DNA of 64,000 nt from Duganella sp. Root336D2. GTDB taxonomy: Bacteria > Pseudomonadota > Gammaproteobacteria > Burkholderiales > Burkholderiaceae_D. This document shows, piece by piece, positions 33,795-44,786 of the stretch. Location of the stretch: contig NZ_LMDB01000037.1 of NCBI RefSeq assembly GCF_001425005.1, forward strand, positions 67,269 through 131,268. Direction: 5' to 3'. Within the stretch, counting starts at the first letter, position 1. Every line of letters starts with the position of its first letter. Made by a program: the position numbers and the translations under genes. The notes beneath the pieces were generated by a model. The model made no database searches. It was not told the DNA's origin and was given only the letters and a program-made list of their open reading frames with translations.

Positions 33795-34295
33795 ATGAGA
33801 AAAGTACACCCAGAGTTCGCCTACCAGGCGCGCGAGCTGGAAGGGCAGATCGAGGGCATCCTCGGCGATCCGCCTGACCACAAGAACTACAAGAAGATGG
33901 TCGAAGCCCTGCGCACCGAATACCTGAACGGCGGCGGCATCGACGATTTGAACATGATGGCTTTCGCCCTGGTGGACGTGATTGAATTCCACGACCCGAA
34001 GGCCGCTTTTGCCGACGCCGAAGACTTCGAACACGGCGACCCGGCCCGCGTGTTCGGTGCAGCCACCTGCCCGAAGGCGGAAGGCTTGCTGGAAGCGCTG
34101 GAAGAGAACCACCCCGACCTGGCACGCCAGGCCATCATCACCGCGCTGCTGCACAAGCATCCGCGCATGTGGGACGACGAGGACACGTCGCTCGACCGCC
34201 TGGCTGAAGGCGACGAGGGCGATGATGAAGACGATTACTCGGATGATGTCGCAACCGACGACTTCACCGGCATCTTTGACCAGCAGGAGGATTGA
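33795..34295 (+). CDS. Acidic soluble protein in J-domain operon
   Basis: The 166-residue product has no signal or membrane segment. The first 125 residues look helical (PEFAYQARELEGQIEGILGD, LARQAIITALLHKHPRMWDD). The last 40 are strongly acidic (EGDEGDDEDDYSDD) and probably disordered. I recognise no family. It follows the J-domain gene by 22 nt and precedes the next gene by 2 nt, so co-expression is nearly certain. A role as chaperone client or adaptor is inferred from context only. Confidence 0.7.
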   Translation: MRKVHPEFAYQARELEGQIEGILGDPPDHKNYKKMVEALRTEYLNGGGIDDLNMMAFALVDVIEFHDPKAAFADAEDFEHGDPARVFGAATCPKAEGLLEALEENHPDLARQAIITALLHKHPRMWDDEDTSLDRLAEGDEGDDEDDYSDDVATDDFTGIFDQQED

Positions 34296-34297
34296 GC

Positions 34298-35074
34298 ATG
34301 ACCGACAAGAATCTGCCAGCCATTCGCAAGCAGGTCACCGAACTCGTTCTGGCAGGCTCCCTGGAGCACGCCGAACGCGCCTTTGCCGAAGCAGCCGACA
34401 CCCACGGCGACCTGGCCGTGGTGGAAGTGCTGCAGGAGTTGCCGCCGCACGTGACGGCGCTGCACATGTCCGGTTTCGACGGCGGCAAGATGTCGCTGGC
34501 GACGCTGCTGGTGCCGCCGAAGCAGTGGGCCGAAAGCCTGGCCTACCTGGCAGCGACCTGGCCGGACGACATGATCGAAGACGATCCTGAACGCATCGCC
34601 GAATCGCTGTTCGCGCACATCCACGGCGTTGTCTTCGGCACCGAAGACGAGGAGCGCCGCTCCGAACTGCTGAAGGAAGCCTCGGCTACCGACTGGGGCT
34701 GCACCGCATTCGCGATCCTGTTCTCGCTGGCGCCGAAAGAAGTGCTGGAAGTGGCGGGCGAGGTGATTTCGAAAGGCGCCTACCTGACCGGCCAGACCGC
34801 GTCGGACAACGACATCGTGCCGCTTGCCGTCGCCCTGGCGAAGGCCAATGAAGACGGCTGGGACCGAGCGCTGTTCGAACTGTTCCCGGAATTCCGCCAC
34901 AGCGCCGACCTGGCCGATGCTGAATTCAGCGACGATCCGGACGAAGAGCCTGAGCACCTGCAGCGCTCGACCAAAGAGCTGCTGTACCGGCTGCGCAAGC
35001 AAGTGCCGACCACCCGCAGCGGCACCGGCCGTGAACGCGCACGCCGCTCGATCGGCACGGGGATCTTCGGCTGA
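34298..35074 (+). CDS. Unrecognised soluble protein in J-domain operon
   Basis: ATG 34298 follows CAGGAGGATTG. The 258-residue product appears all-helical, with HEAT-like stretches (KQVTELVLAGSLEHAERAF, ALHMSGFDGGKMSLATLLVP, LALAKANEDGWDRALFELFP). A basic C-terminal tail (RSGTGRERARRSIG) ends it. No family is recognised. It overlaps the next gene by one base (TGATG), implying translational coupling. It could form a complex with its neighbours under control of the J-domain protein. Confidence 0.68.
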   Translation: MTDKNLPAIRKQVTELVLAGSLEHAERAFAEAADTHGDLAVVEVLQELPPHVTALHMSGFDGGKMSLATLLVPPKQWAESLAYLAATWPDDMIEDDPERIAESLFAHIHGVVFGTEDEERRSELLKEASATDWGCTAFAILFSLAPKEVLEVAGEVISKGAYLTGQTASDNDIVPLAVALAKANEDGWDRALFELFPEFRHSADLADAEFSDDPDEEPEHLQRSTKELLYRLRKQVPTTRSGTGRERARRSIGTGIFG

Positions 35075-35946
35075 TGCTGCCCGCACTCGTCAAAGAAAAC
35101 CTGCCGCGACTGACCCGCGCCATCAAACTGCTGCCCGGCGACGACCGCGAAGATGCGGCCGTCGTCCTGGCGGAAGAATTGAGCGGCATCACGGCCATGG
35201 TGGCGGACAAGTTCACCAACAACCGCACGGCGGAAGGCATCCAGAGGGCAGTCAACCTGACCGTTGGCGGCGTTTCGCTCGGCCTGGAGCAGCTGCTGAC
35301 CGTCGACTCCGACGAGCTGGCGCTGGACTTCCTGGTGGAGCAGGGCGCCGAGCTGGCGTTCCAGGCCGGCTTCGTCCAGCTGAAGGACCTGGCGGCGATG
35401 CCGGAAGATACGCTGATCGGTGAGTACGACAACGACCCGATGTACGCACAGCGCCGCCTGCGCGACCTGTTCTTCGACATCTGCTTTACCGAGCCGGGCG
35501 CCAACTGGGATGGTCCATCCAAATACCAGACCCAGTTGAAGCAGCGGCAGGAAGTGCAGGCCGTGGTGCGGCTGGCGAACTGGCTGCGCCGGCATAACCT
35601 GGAAGGCGCGATCAAGGATCCTGACCTGAACGCGGAAGGCGTGATTGCGCTGGCGATCATCTTCGCGGTGGAAGGCGGCGGCCGCATTGTCGCCCGCACC
35701 GGCCAGAAAGAGTTTGAACGCTTCGTCAAGGCTGTGCGCAAAGCCAAGCCGGATTACGAGGCAGGCTGGGAGGCGCTGGTGGCAGCGGTACCGGAGCAGC
35801 ATCGCGCAGTGCTGCTGAACCGGATCGACCTGTATCGCCGCACCTGCACCGTACTGCAAAAGCTGCCGGGGCGTTTCGCAATGAAGACGCTGTGGACCGA
35901 GCTGGAAAACTACGCCGGCTCCGAGCTCGACGCCGACTACGACTGA
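35074..35946 (+). CDS. Unrecognised helical protein, last gene of J-domain operon
   Basis: The 290-residue product has no signal peptide or clear membrane helix. It reads as alpha-helical throughout (LPRLTRAIKLLPGDDREDAA, LDFLVEQGAELAFQAGF, LANWLRRHNLEGAIKD). A glycine-rich spot (VEGGGRIVARTG) lies near residue 200-215. No family is recognised. Start ATG overlaps the preceding stop. The gene ends 11 bp before a palindromic repeat that separates it from a convergent LysR gene. Confidence 0.68.
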   Translation: MLPALVKENLPRLTRAIKLLPGDDREDAAVVLAEELSGITAMVADKFTNNRTAEGIQRAVNLTVGGVSLGLEQLLTVDSDELALDFLVEQGAELAFQAGFVQLKDLAAMPEDTLIGEYDNDPMYAQRRLRDLFFDICFTEPGANWDGPSKYQTQLKQRQEVQAVVRLANWLRRHNLEGAIKDPDLNAEGVIALAIIFAVEGGGRIVARTGQKEFERFVKAVRKAKPDYEAGWEALVAAVPEQHRAVLLNRIDLYRRTCTVLQKLPGRFAMKTLWTELENYAGSELDADYD

Positions 35947-35956
35947 ACCTTGGCTG

Positions 35957-35993
35957 GGGTCAGACCCAAGGGCCTGACCCGGTTTTACCGGTT
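35957..35993. repeat. GGGTCAGACCC / ACCGGT intergenic repeat
   Basis: GGGTCAGACCC (35957-35967) pairs with GGGCCTGACCC (35970-35980), with one mismatch, followed by GGTTTTACCGGTT. It is the same unit as at 33227 and 33360. It overlaps the end of the convergent LysR gene, whose stop codon (35985-35987) lies inside the repeat. Confidence 0.75.
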
Positions 35994-36875
35994 CTCTTCG
36001 AGCGCCACCCGCACAAACGCCTCCACCAGCGCCCCGCCATCCGCCCGCCGCTGCGCCAGTTGCAGCGAAGTGACCGCCCCCGCATCATCCAGCGGACGAA
36101 ACGCCACGCCCTCCAAATGCATCGACTGGAACGGCGACGGCAGCACCGACACCCCAATCCCCGCCGCAACCAGTCCGATAATGGTTGCCGCCTCGCCCGC
36201 CTCCATCGCCACCTGCGGCACAAAGCCTGCCGCCCGGCACATGCCCAGGATCGCGTGATTAATGCCCACGCCGGACTCCTTCGGATACATCACCCACGGA
36301 AGCTCCGCCAGGTCAGCCACTTTGATCTTGCGCTTGCGCGCCAGCGGCGAATCGCTGGCGAGGACCAGCAGCAGCGCATCCCGGCGCAGGGTAGTCAGCG
36401 CCAAGTGCTCCGGCAACGCCACCTCGGGCGGACGCACAAAACCAAGATCTATCTTGCGCGCCTCCAGCGCATCGATCTGGTGCAGCGTCGTCATCTCATG
36501 CAAGGTGAGCGCCACGTCCGGATAAAGCTGCCGGTAGCGGCGGATGGTGCGCGCAAACAGCGGGGTGAATGGCGTTGAAAACGTGAAGCCAACACGCAGT
36601 TCGCCGGCCTCGCCGCGCTGCGCCCGGCGCGCCCGTTCCGCCGCACGCTCGGACTGCGCCAGGATAGCCCGTGCGTCCTCCAGGAACAGCTTGCCGGCCT
36701 CGGTCAATCGCACCCAGCGCTTGCTGCGGTCGAACAGGCGCGCGCCCACTTCCGCCTCCAGCGCCTGGATTTGCTGGGAGAGGGGCGGCTGGCCGATATG
36801 CAGCCGTTCGGCAGCGCGAGTGAAGCTGAGCTCCTCGGCGACAGCCACGAAATAACGCAGGTGACGCAATTCCAT
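35985..36875 (-). CDS. LysR-family transcriptional regulator
   Basis: The 296-residue product has the standard N-terminal winged HTH (MELRHLRYFVAVAEELSFTR, then AAERLHIGQPPLSQQIQALE). The two-lobe effector domain from about residue 90 follows (LRVGFTFSTPFTPLFA, VLASDSPLARKRKI). It diverges from an MFS exporter gene with 76 bp between starts, the classic LysR arrangement, so it probably activates that exporter in response to an aromatic or toxic compound. An AT-rich stretch with TCAAATATATATTGGA in the gap is a candidate LysR site. Its last codons and stop come from an intergenic repeat. Confidence 0.9.
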   Translation of the reverse strand: MELRHLRYFVAVAEELSFTRAAERLHIGQPPLSQQIQALEAEVGARLFDRSKRWVRLTEAGKLFLEDARAILAQSERAAERARRAQRGEAGELRVGFTFSTPFTPLFARTIRRYRQLYPDVALTLHEMTTLHQIDALEARKIDLGFVRPPEVALPEHLALTTLRRDALLLVLASDSPLARKRKIKVADLAELPWVMYPKESGVGINHAILGMCRAAGFVPQVAMEAGEAATIIGLVAAGIGVSVLPSPFQSMHLEGVAFRPLDDAGAVTSLQLAQRRADGGALVEAFVRVALEENR

Positions 36876-36951
36876 AATATGTTGAAGCGATTAATAACGC
36901 CTCAAATATATATTGGACAGTAATACTGGGCAATCCTAAGATGGATTCACC

Positions 36952-38151
36952 ATGAAAGCCCTGAGCCACCCCACCAATCGCGCCATGTTCTTTGGCGGCT
37001 TCTCCTGTTTCGCACTGTTGTACTGCGTACAACCGCTGATGCCGCTGCCGTCCCACGAATTTGCGCTGACGCCGGCCCAGGGCAGCCTGTCGCTCTCCCT
37101 GTCGACGGCCGCCTTGGCGGTCTCGCTTCTGGTGTCGAGCGCGATCTCCGACCGTTTCGGCCGCAAGCCCTTGATGGTTGGTGCGCTCGCGATTTCCGCC
37201 TTGATGACATTGCTGTGCGCACTGGCCGGTGGCTACGGCCAATTGCTCGCCGCACGCGTCCTGCTTGGCATTGCACTGGGCGGCATGCCCGCCGTCGCCA
37301 TGGCCTACCTCGCCGAGGAAATCGAGCCCGCGTCACTGGGCCTGTCGATGGGCTTGTATATCAGCGGCAGCGCGTTCGGTGGCATGGTCGGGCGCATGGT
37401 GACTTCCGTGCTGAGCGATTTTTTCTCGTGGCGCGTCGCCCTGGTGGCGATGGGCGTGGCCGGCGTGCTGGCGGCTGCCGAGTTCTGGCGCAGCCTGCCG
37501 GAATCGCGCCGCTTCCGCCCCTCAACCGGAGGTTGGCGCGCACTGCCGGAGCAAGCGCGCCGGCACCTGGGTGACGAAGGACTGCCGTGGCTGTTCACCC
37601 TGGCTTTCCTGTTGATGGGTTGCATGGTAAGCGCCTACAACTACATCAGCTACCGCCTGCTGGCCGCGCCTTTCGATTTGCGCCAGAGTGTGGTCGGCGG
37701 GATCTCGCTGCTGTACCTGCTCGGGATTTTCAGCTCAGTCTGGGCCGGCAAGCTGGCCGACCGCTACAGGCGCAAGGGTGTGCTCTATCTGGTGCTCAGC
37801 CTGATGCTGGCCGGAATCGTACTCACCTTGTCGAGCTGGCTGCCGTTGGTCGTGGGGGGCTTGGCCTTGTTCACTTTCGCCTTCTTCGCATCGCACTCGA
37901 TGACCAGCAGCTGGGTAGGCAGGCGCGCTCGCGGGGCGGCATTGGCCTCGGCACTGTACCTGTTCTTCTATTACCTTGGTTCCAGCGTGATCGGCTGGGC
38001 TGCGGGGATATTGTGGGGGAGGGCGGGCTGGACTGGAGTTGTCGCGCTGCTCGCCAGCTGTTTGGTGGGAGCTGTTGCGATTGCTATCCACTTGCGCCGG
38101 TTGACGCCCATTGCGCCAATGTTGAGCCAGATCAAAGCTGAGGCAGGGTGA
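36952..38151 (+). CDS. MFS transporter, YnfM-like
   Basis: The 399-residue protein has twelve predicted helices and starts MKALSHPTNRAMFFGGFSCF, close to the YnfM group. The signature loop ISDRFGRKPLMVGALAIS follows helix 2, with ARVLLGIALGGMPAVAMAYL in helix 4. Such proteins are inner-membrane proton-driven exporters. The divergent LysR gene is its likely regulator. Substrate unknown. Confidence 0.88.
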   Translation: MKALSHPTNRAMFFGGFSCFALLYCVQPLMPLPSHEFALTPAQGSLSLSLSTAALAVSLLVSSAISDRFGRKPLMVGALAISALMTLLCALAGGYGQLLAARVLLGIALGGMPAVAMAYLAEEIEPASLGLSMGLYISGSAFGGMVGRMVTSVLSDFFSWRVALVAMGVAGVLAAAEFWRSLPESRRFRPSTGGWRALPEQARRHLGDEGLPWLFTLAFLLMGCMVSAYNYISYRLLAAPFDLRQSVVGGISLLYLLGIFSSVWAGKLADRYRRKGVLYLVLSLMLAGIVLTLSSWLPLVVGGLALFTFAFFASHSMTSSWVGRRARGAALASALYLFFYYLGSSVIGWAAGILWGRAGWTGVVALLASCLVGAVAIAIHLRRLTPIAPMLSQIKAEAG

Positions 38152-38224
38152 TTGAACCGCCGGGTGAGAATGATCTCCAAGTCCGACCGGCACGCTGGGT
38201 GCCGTTTTGAGCGAGGAGATCATC

Positions 38225-38554
38225 ATGATGCACGATCGCGAAATCCGTATCAGGCTCAGCAACATCCAAATGGCAGTGAGCCAGGCCGCGCAAGCACTAT
38301 CGGCCGAACGCCACCTGACTGGCGAGCTGCGCGACACGATCCAGAAGCTGGACCGCCGCTCCGACGACATCAGCGAAATGCTGGTGAGTGAAGACTACGC
38401 CAACGTACCCAAGTTGGTAGACGATATGGAGCTGCTCGGCGCCCGCGCCCGCCGCGTCTGCGCCAGCGAGCGCATGCAGGTCACCCCCGAGATGAAAGCC
38501 GTCGTGAACCACATGCACCGCGAACTGTTCGACTTCAAACAGCACCTGCACTAA
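38225..38554 (+). CDS. Small helical protein, unknown
   Basis: Of two adjacent ATG codons (38225, 38228), the first lies six bases after GAGGAG. The 109-residue product is soluble and strongly helical (REIRIRLSNIQMAVSQAAQA, LRDTIQKLDRRSDDISEML, VVNHMHRELFDFKQHLH), suggesting a coiled-coil bundle. I recognise no family. It stands alone between the MFS gene and a cluster of palindromic repeats. Confidence 0.62.
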   Translation: MMHDREIRIRLSNIQMAVSQAAQALSAERHLTGELRDTIQKLDRRSDDISEMLVSEDYANVPKLVDDMELLGARARRVCASERMQVTPEMKAVVNHMHRELFDFKQHLH

Positions 38555-38568
38555 AAGCCGCACCAGCC

Positions 38569-38681
38569 GAGCCCGTGTCACACCATGGGGTCACACCCTA
38601 AGTGTGACACGGGCTCTTCCTTAGCACGGTCGGGCTCGTGTCACACCTGGGGTGTGACCCCACGGTGTGACACGGGCTCGG
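38569..38681. repeat. Tandem GTGTCACACC-type palindromic repeats
   Basis: Unit one: GAGCCCGTGTCACAC (38569-38583) pairs perfectly with GTGTGACACGGGCTC (38602-38616). Unit two (about 38631-38681): GTGTCACACC pairs with GGTGTGACAC around an inner TGGGGTGTGACCCCA palindrome. The pair fills the gap between two convergent genes and should fold into two strong hairpins. Confidence 0.85.
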
Positions 38682-38692
38682 CCGTATCGCTT

Positions 38693-39919
38693 TTACAGGA
38701 TGCCTTTGCTGCGCAGGGTGGCGATTTCTTCTTCGCTGCGGCCGAGGACTTGGCGCAGTACTTCGTCGGTGTGCTGGCCCAGCAGGGGCGGGGCCATGTC
38801 GGTTTCGGCCGGGCTGGCGCTCAGGCGCATCGGGTTGCGCACCAGTTTTACCTTGCCAGCGGTCGGGTGGTCGGTTTCGATCATCATGCCGCGCGCTTGT
38901 ACTTGCGGGTTCTTGAACACGTCATGCAGGTCGTTGATCGGGCCGCATGGCACGCCCACCGCTTCCAACTGCTCGATCCACCAGTCGCGTGGCTGCGACT
39001 TCACCATGTCGGCCAGGATCGGCACCAGCTCGTCGCGGTTCTTTACGCGCAGCGGATTGGTAGCGTAGCTTTGGTGGAAAGCCAGGTCGGCGCGGCCGCC
39101 CACTTCGACAAACTTCTGGTACTGGCCGTCGTTGCCGGTGGCGACGATGATGTAGCCGTCGGCGCAGGCGAAGGTCTGGTAGGGCACGATGTTGGCGTGG
39201 GCATTGCCCCAGCGCTTAGGCGCCTTGCCGCTATTCAGGTAGTTGGAGCCCATATTGGCCAGCATGGCCACTTGCACGTCCAGCAGCGCCATGTCGATGT
39301 ATTGGCCTTCGCCGGTGCGGTCGCGGTGGGTCAATGCGGCCAGGATCGCGATGGTGGAGTACATGCCGGTCATCAGGTCGGTCAGCGCGACGCCGGCTTT
39401 TTGCGGGCCGCCGCCGGGCAGGTCGTCGCGCTCGCCGGTCACGGACATCAAACCGCCCATGCCCTGGATCAGGAAGTCGTAGCCGGCGCGGTGTGCGTAC
39501 GGTCCGTCCTGGCCGAAGCCGGTCACGGAGCAGTACACCAGGTCCGGCTTGACAGCCTTCAGCGAGTCGTAGTCCAGCCCATATTTTTTCAGCTGGCCGA
39601 CCTTGTAATTTTCCAGCACCACGTCGGCCTGCCTGGCCAGTTCGCGGATCAGGGCCTGCCCCTCAGGCTTGGAGATGTCGCAGGTCACGGAGCGCTTGCC
39701 GCGGTTGGCGGACAGGTAGTACGCCGCTTCGGTGGTGTCGGCGCCGGAGGCGTCCTTGGCGTATGGCGGACCCCAGGCACGCGTGTCGTCTCCGGCGCCA
39801 GGACGTTCGATCTTGATCACGTCCGCACCAAGGTCGGCCAGGTTCTGCGAGCACCAAGGCCCAGCCAGTACGCGGCTTAAGTCCAGTACGCGAATGTGTC
39901 CAAGGGCCTTCGGCGTCAT
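38693..39919 (-). CDS. CaiB/BaiF family III CoA-transferase
   Basis: The 408-residue product matches the family: LDLSRVLAGPWCSQNLADLG near 12-31, VIKIERPGAGDDTR, and NRGKRSVTCDISKPEG. The catalytic Asp181 lies in VALTDLMTGMYS. Family III enzymes move CoA between carboxylic acids, for example formyl-CoA to oxalate or succinyl-CoA to other acids. Substrate residues are not diagnostic here. No acyl-CoA synthetase adjoins it, though etfBA and an acyl-CoA dehydrogenase lie 4-8 kb away. Confidence 0.9.
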   Translation of the reverse strand: MTPKALGHIRVLDLSRVLAGPWCSQNLADLGADVIKIERPGAGDDTRAWGPPYAKDASGADTTEAAYYLSANRGKRSVTCDISKPEGQALIRELARQADVVLENYKVGQLKKYGLDYDSLKAVKPDLVYCSVTGFGQDGPYAHRAGYDFLIQGMGGLMSVTGERDDLPGGGPQKAGVALTDLMTGMYSTIAILAALTHRDRTGEGQYIDMALLDVQVAMLANMGSNYLNSGKAPKRWGNAHANIVPYQTFACADGYIIVATGNDGQYQKFVEVGGRADLAFHQSYATNPLRVKNRDELVPILADMVKSQPRDWWIEQLEAVGVPCGPINDLHDVFKNPQVQARGMMIETDHPTAGKVKLVRNPMRLSASPAETDMAPPLLGQHTDEVLRQVLGRSEEEIATLRSKGIL

Positions 39920-39989
39920 GTTGTCTTCTTCCTACTGTTTTCAGGGAGCGTTAGCTTAACGCATCCAACCGTGTTAGTGTCTTAATCCT

Positions 39990-40742
39990 ATGTGGCCCTA
40001 CCCAAAAATCGTTGCGCATCGCGGAGGCGGTACGCTCGCTCCGGAAAATACTATCGCCGGCCTGCGCGCTGGCCTGGCTTATGGTTTCCGCGCGGTGGAA
40101 TTCGACGTCATGCTGTCGTCCGATGCCATCGGTGTGGTGATGCACGACTCGCATTTCGGCCGCACTGTGTACGGCGACGGTTTTCTGCCTAACTTCACGG
40201 CTGCGGAATTGGCGAAGATGGATGCGGGCCGCTGGTTCGGACCTGAGTTCCGCGGCGAGCCCGTGCCCTTGTTCCTGGAATGGGTCGATTACTGCAAAGA
40301 GCACAAGATCTGGATGAACATCGAGATCAAGCCGGCGGAGGGCCATGACGAGGCGACTGGCCGCTGGGTGGCGCAAACCGCGCGTGCCCGCTTTGCCGCC
40401 GAAGTGGCGGCGGGCGATCCGGCGCAAATGCCTTTGCTGTCTTCCTTCAGCATGCCTGCTTTGGCGGCCGCGCGTGATGCGGCGCCTGACCTGCCGCGCG
40501 CTTGCCTTTTCGATAAGATTCCTGCGAATTGGCTGGCAACGGTGCGCGAGCTTGGCGCGGTGGCGATCCATACCAATCACAAATACCTCACGCCGGACCA
40601 GGCGAGGGCGGTGAAGGCGGCGGGCCTGGGCCTGTTTTGCTATACCGTGAATTCCCCTGAGCGAGCGCGGGAAATCCTCGCCCTCGGCGTGGACGCTTTT
40701 TGCACCGACCGCATCGACCTGATCGGGCCGGACTTCGACTAG
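39990..40742 (+). CDS. ugpQ: Glycerophosphodiester phosphodiesterase
   Basis: The 250-residue product carries the GDPD motifs: AHRGGGTLAPENT (9-21) with catalytic His, Arg and Glu, then EFDVMLSSD and VMHDSHFGRTV with the second His. A C-terminal CYTVNSPERAREILALGVD and FCTDRID complete the barrel. No signal peptide is present, so it is the cytoplasmic UgpQ type, splitting glycerophosphodiesters into glycerol-3-phosphate and an alcohol. No ugp transporter genes are adjacent. Confidence 0.88.
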   Translation: MWPYPKIVAHRGGGTLAPENTIAGLRAGLAYGFRAVEFDVMLSSDAIGVVMHDSHFGRTVYGDGFLPNFTAAELAKMDAGRWFGPEFRGEPVPLFLEWVDYCKEHKIWMNIEIKPAEGHDEATGRWVAQTARARFAAEVAAGDPAQMPLLSSFSMPALAAARDAAPDLPRACLFDKIPANWLATVRELGAVAIHTNHKYLTPDQARAVKAAGLGLFCYTVNSPERAREILALGVDAFCTDRIDLIGPDFD

Positions 40743-40785
40743 CGGCTTAGAGGCCGACGCCCACCGCAACGGCGGGCTGTTCACG

Positions 40786-40791
40786 TATAAT
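40786..40791 (+). promoter_or_regulatory. -10 hexamer upstream of alaS
   Basis: A consensus TATAAT lies 39 bp before the alaS start in the short gap after ugpQ. The -35 region is weak. Confidence 0.4.
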
Positions 40792-40829
40792 CAACCCTTT
40801 GCACCAGCCTGCAACCTACCTTTTACGAC

Positions 40830-43445
<2,616 letters not shown>

Positions 43446-43601
43446 GAGCTGCTGCGGGCCCGCGCCTACTAGGGCGGGCCTTTCCGGCATGGCAATGTCG
43501 TTGTGATTTTGCAACGCAACATTAACTATTTTGGTGCAGTGCGTCAGACGCACAAAATTGGAGTAGTATGTCGGAACCAGTTGTACAGAAGCGAGATATT
43601 G

Positions 43602-43862
43602 ATGAGCGAAACTCTTACTCTCGAGTCCGAGACCATGGAATTTCATAAGGACCTCGACGCGCGCGGCCTGAATTGCCCGCTGCCTATCCTCAAAGCCAAG
43701 AAAGCCTTGGCGGAATTGGAAAGCGGCCAGGTATTGCGTATCGTGGCGACCGATCCAGGGTCAGTGCGTGACTTCCAGGCCTTTGCCAAGCAGACTGGCA
43801 ATGCATTGTTGTCCCACATCCAGCAGGGCACTGAATTTACGTTTTTGATGCGCCGCAAGTAA
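43602..43862 (+). CDS. tusA: TusA/SirA-family sulfur carrier protein
   Basis: I chose ATG 43602, giving 86 residues; ATG 43635 is an alternative start that would trim 11 residues. The family motif LDARGLNCPLPILKAKKAL contains the active Cys25. The C-terminal half follows the IF3-C-like fold (SVRDFQAFAKQTGNALL). TusA relays sulfur as a persulfide for tRNA thiolation and cofactor synthesis. Other SirA-like paralogues exist, so the exact member is not certain. It lies between alaS and etfBA. Confidence 0.83.
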   Translation: MSETLTLESETMEFHKDLDARGLNCPLPILKAKKALAELESGQVLRIVATDPGSVRDFQAFAKQTGNALLSHIQQGTEFTFLMRRK

Positions 43863-43918
43863 AAACTGCGGTATGCTACCGGTTGCTGATTTTCGGCGCC
43901 GGATTGTATTTAAAAAAC

Positions 43919-43930
43919 GCACGATCGTGC
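43919..43930. promoter_or_regulatory. 12-bp palindrome upstream of etfBA
   Basis: GCACGATCGTGC is a perfect palindrome 80-90 bp before etfB, just upstream of the promoter region. It looks like a TetR-type operator; fatty-acid-responsive TetR regulators control etf genes in related bacteria, but I cannot verify that this matches their motif. Confidence 0.5.
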
Positions 43931-43935
43931 TTTTA

Positions 43936-43966
43936 TTCGATAAGTGATATCGAATTCCAATATAAT
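43936..43966 (+). promoter_or_regulatory. etfBA promoter region
   Basis: A consensus -10 TATAAT (43961-43966) lies 43 bp before the etfB start. The -35 area is occupied by an inverted repeat, TTCGATA-AGTGA-TATCGAA (43936-43954), which could be a second operator. The -35 match itself is poor, as expected for an activated promoter. Confidence 0.5.
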
Positions 43967-44009
43967 CTAGCCCACTAATTTTACTTATCTCTTTTTCAAA
44001 GGCACACCT

Positions 44010-44759
44010 ATGAAAGTCCTGGTACCTGTCAAGCGCGTCGTCGACTTCAACGTGAAAGTGCGCGTCAAATCCGACGGCACTGGCGTAGATATCGCCAACG
44101 TCAAAATGTCGATGAACCCGTTCGACGAGATCGCACTGGAAGAAGCGACCCGCCTGAAAGAAGCCGGCAAAGTAACCGAAGTGGTTGCCGTATCCGCCGG
44201 CGTGACCCAGTGCCAGGAAACCCTGCGCACCGGCATGGCGATTGGCGCCGACCGCGGCATCCTGATCGAAACCGGCGTTGAGCTGGAGCCGCTGGCTGTG
44301 GCCAAGCTGCTGAAGGCTGTTGCCGATAAAGAGCAACCGCAACTGATCATCCTGGGCAAGCAGGCAATCGACGACGACTCCAACCAGGTTGGCCAGATGC
44401 TGGCAGCGCTGCTGGGCTGGCCGCAAGCGACCTTCGCTTCGAAGGTTGAACTGGGCGACGGCAAAGTCACCGTGACGCGCGAAGTGGACGGCGGCCTGGA
44501 AACCCTGGCGCTGCAACTGCCAGCTATCGTGACCACCGACCTGCGCCTGAACGAGCCACGCTACGTGACCCTGCCTAACATCATGAAGGCGAAGAAGAAG
44601 CCGCTGGATGTCGTCAAGCCTGAAGACCTGGGCGTTGACGTGACCCCACGCCTGAAAACCCTGAAAGTGGCCGAGCCTGCCAAGCGTTCCGCTGGTATCA
44701 AAGTGCCTGACGTAGCGACCCTGGTGTCCAAGCTGCGCGCCGAAGCTAAAGTCATCTAA
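44010..44759 (+). CDS. etfB: Electron transfer flavoprotein subunit beta
   Basis: The 249-residue product matches EtfB from end to end: MKVLVPVKRVVDFNVKVRVK, the MSMNPFDEIALEEATRLKE segment, and the AMP-binding IILGKQAIDDDSNQVGQML. The C-terminal MKAKKKPLDVVKPEDLGVD is the peptide recognised by partner dehydrogenases. Together with EtfA it accepts electrons from acyl-CoA dehydrogenases and passes them to ETF-ubiquinone oxidoreductase. etfA follows after 27 nt and an acyl-CoA dehydrogenase after that. Confidence 0.95.
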   Translation: MKVLVPVKRVVDFNVKVRVKSDGTGVDIANVKMSMNPFDEIALEEATRLKEAGKVTEVVAVSAGVTQCQETLRTGMAIGADRGILIETGVELEPLAVAKLLKAVADKEQPQLIILGKQAIDDDSNQVGQMLAALLGWPQATFASKVELGDGKVTVTREVDGGLETLALQLPAIVTTDLRLNEPRYVTLPNIMKAKKKPLDVVKPEDLGVDVTPRLKTLKVAEPAKRSAGIKVPDVATLVSKLRAEAKVI

Positions 44760-44786
44760 TTCACCGAATACTCTAGGAACTCAATC

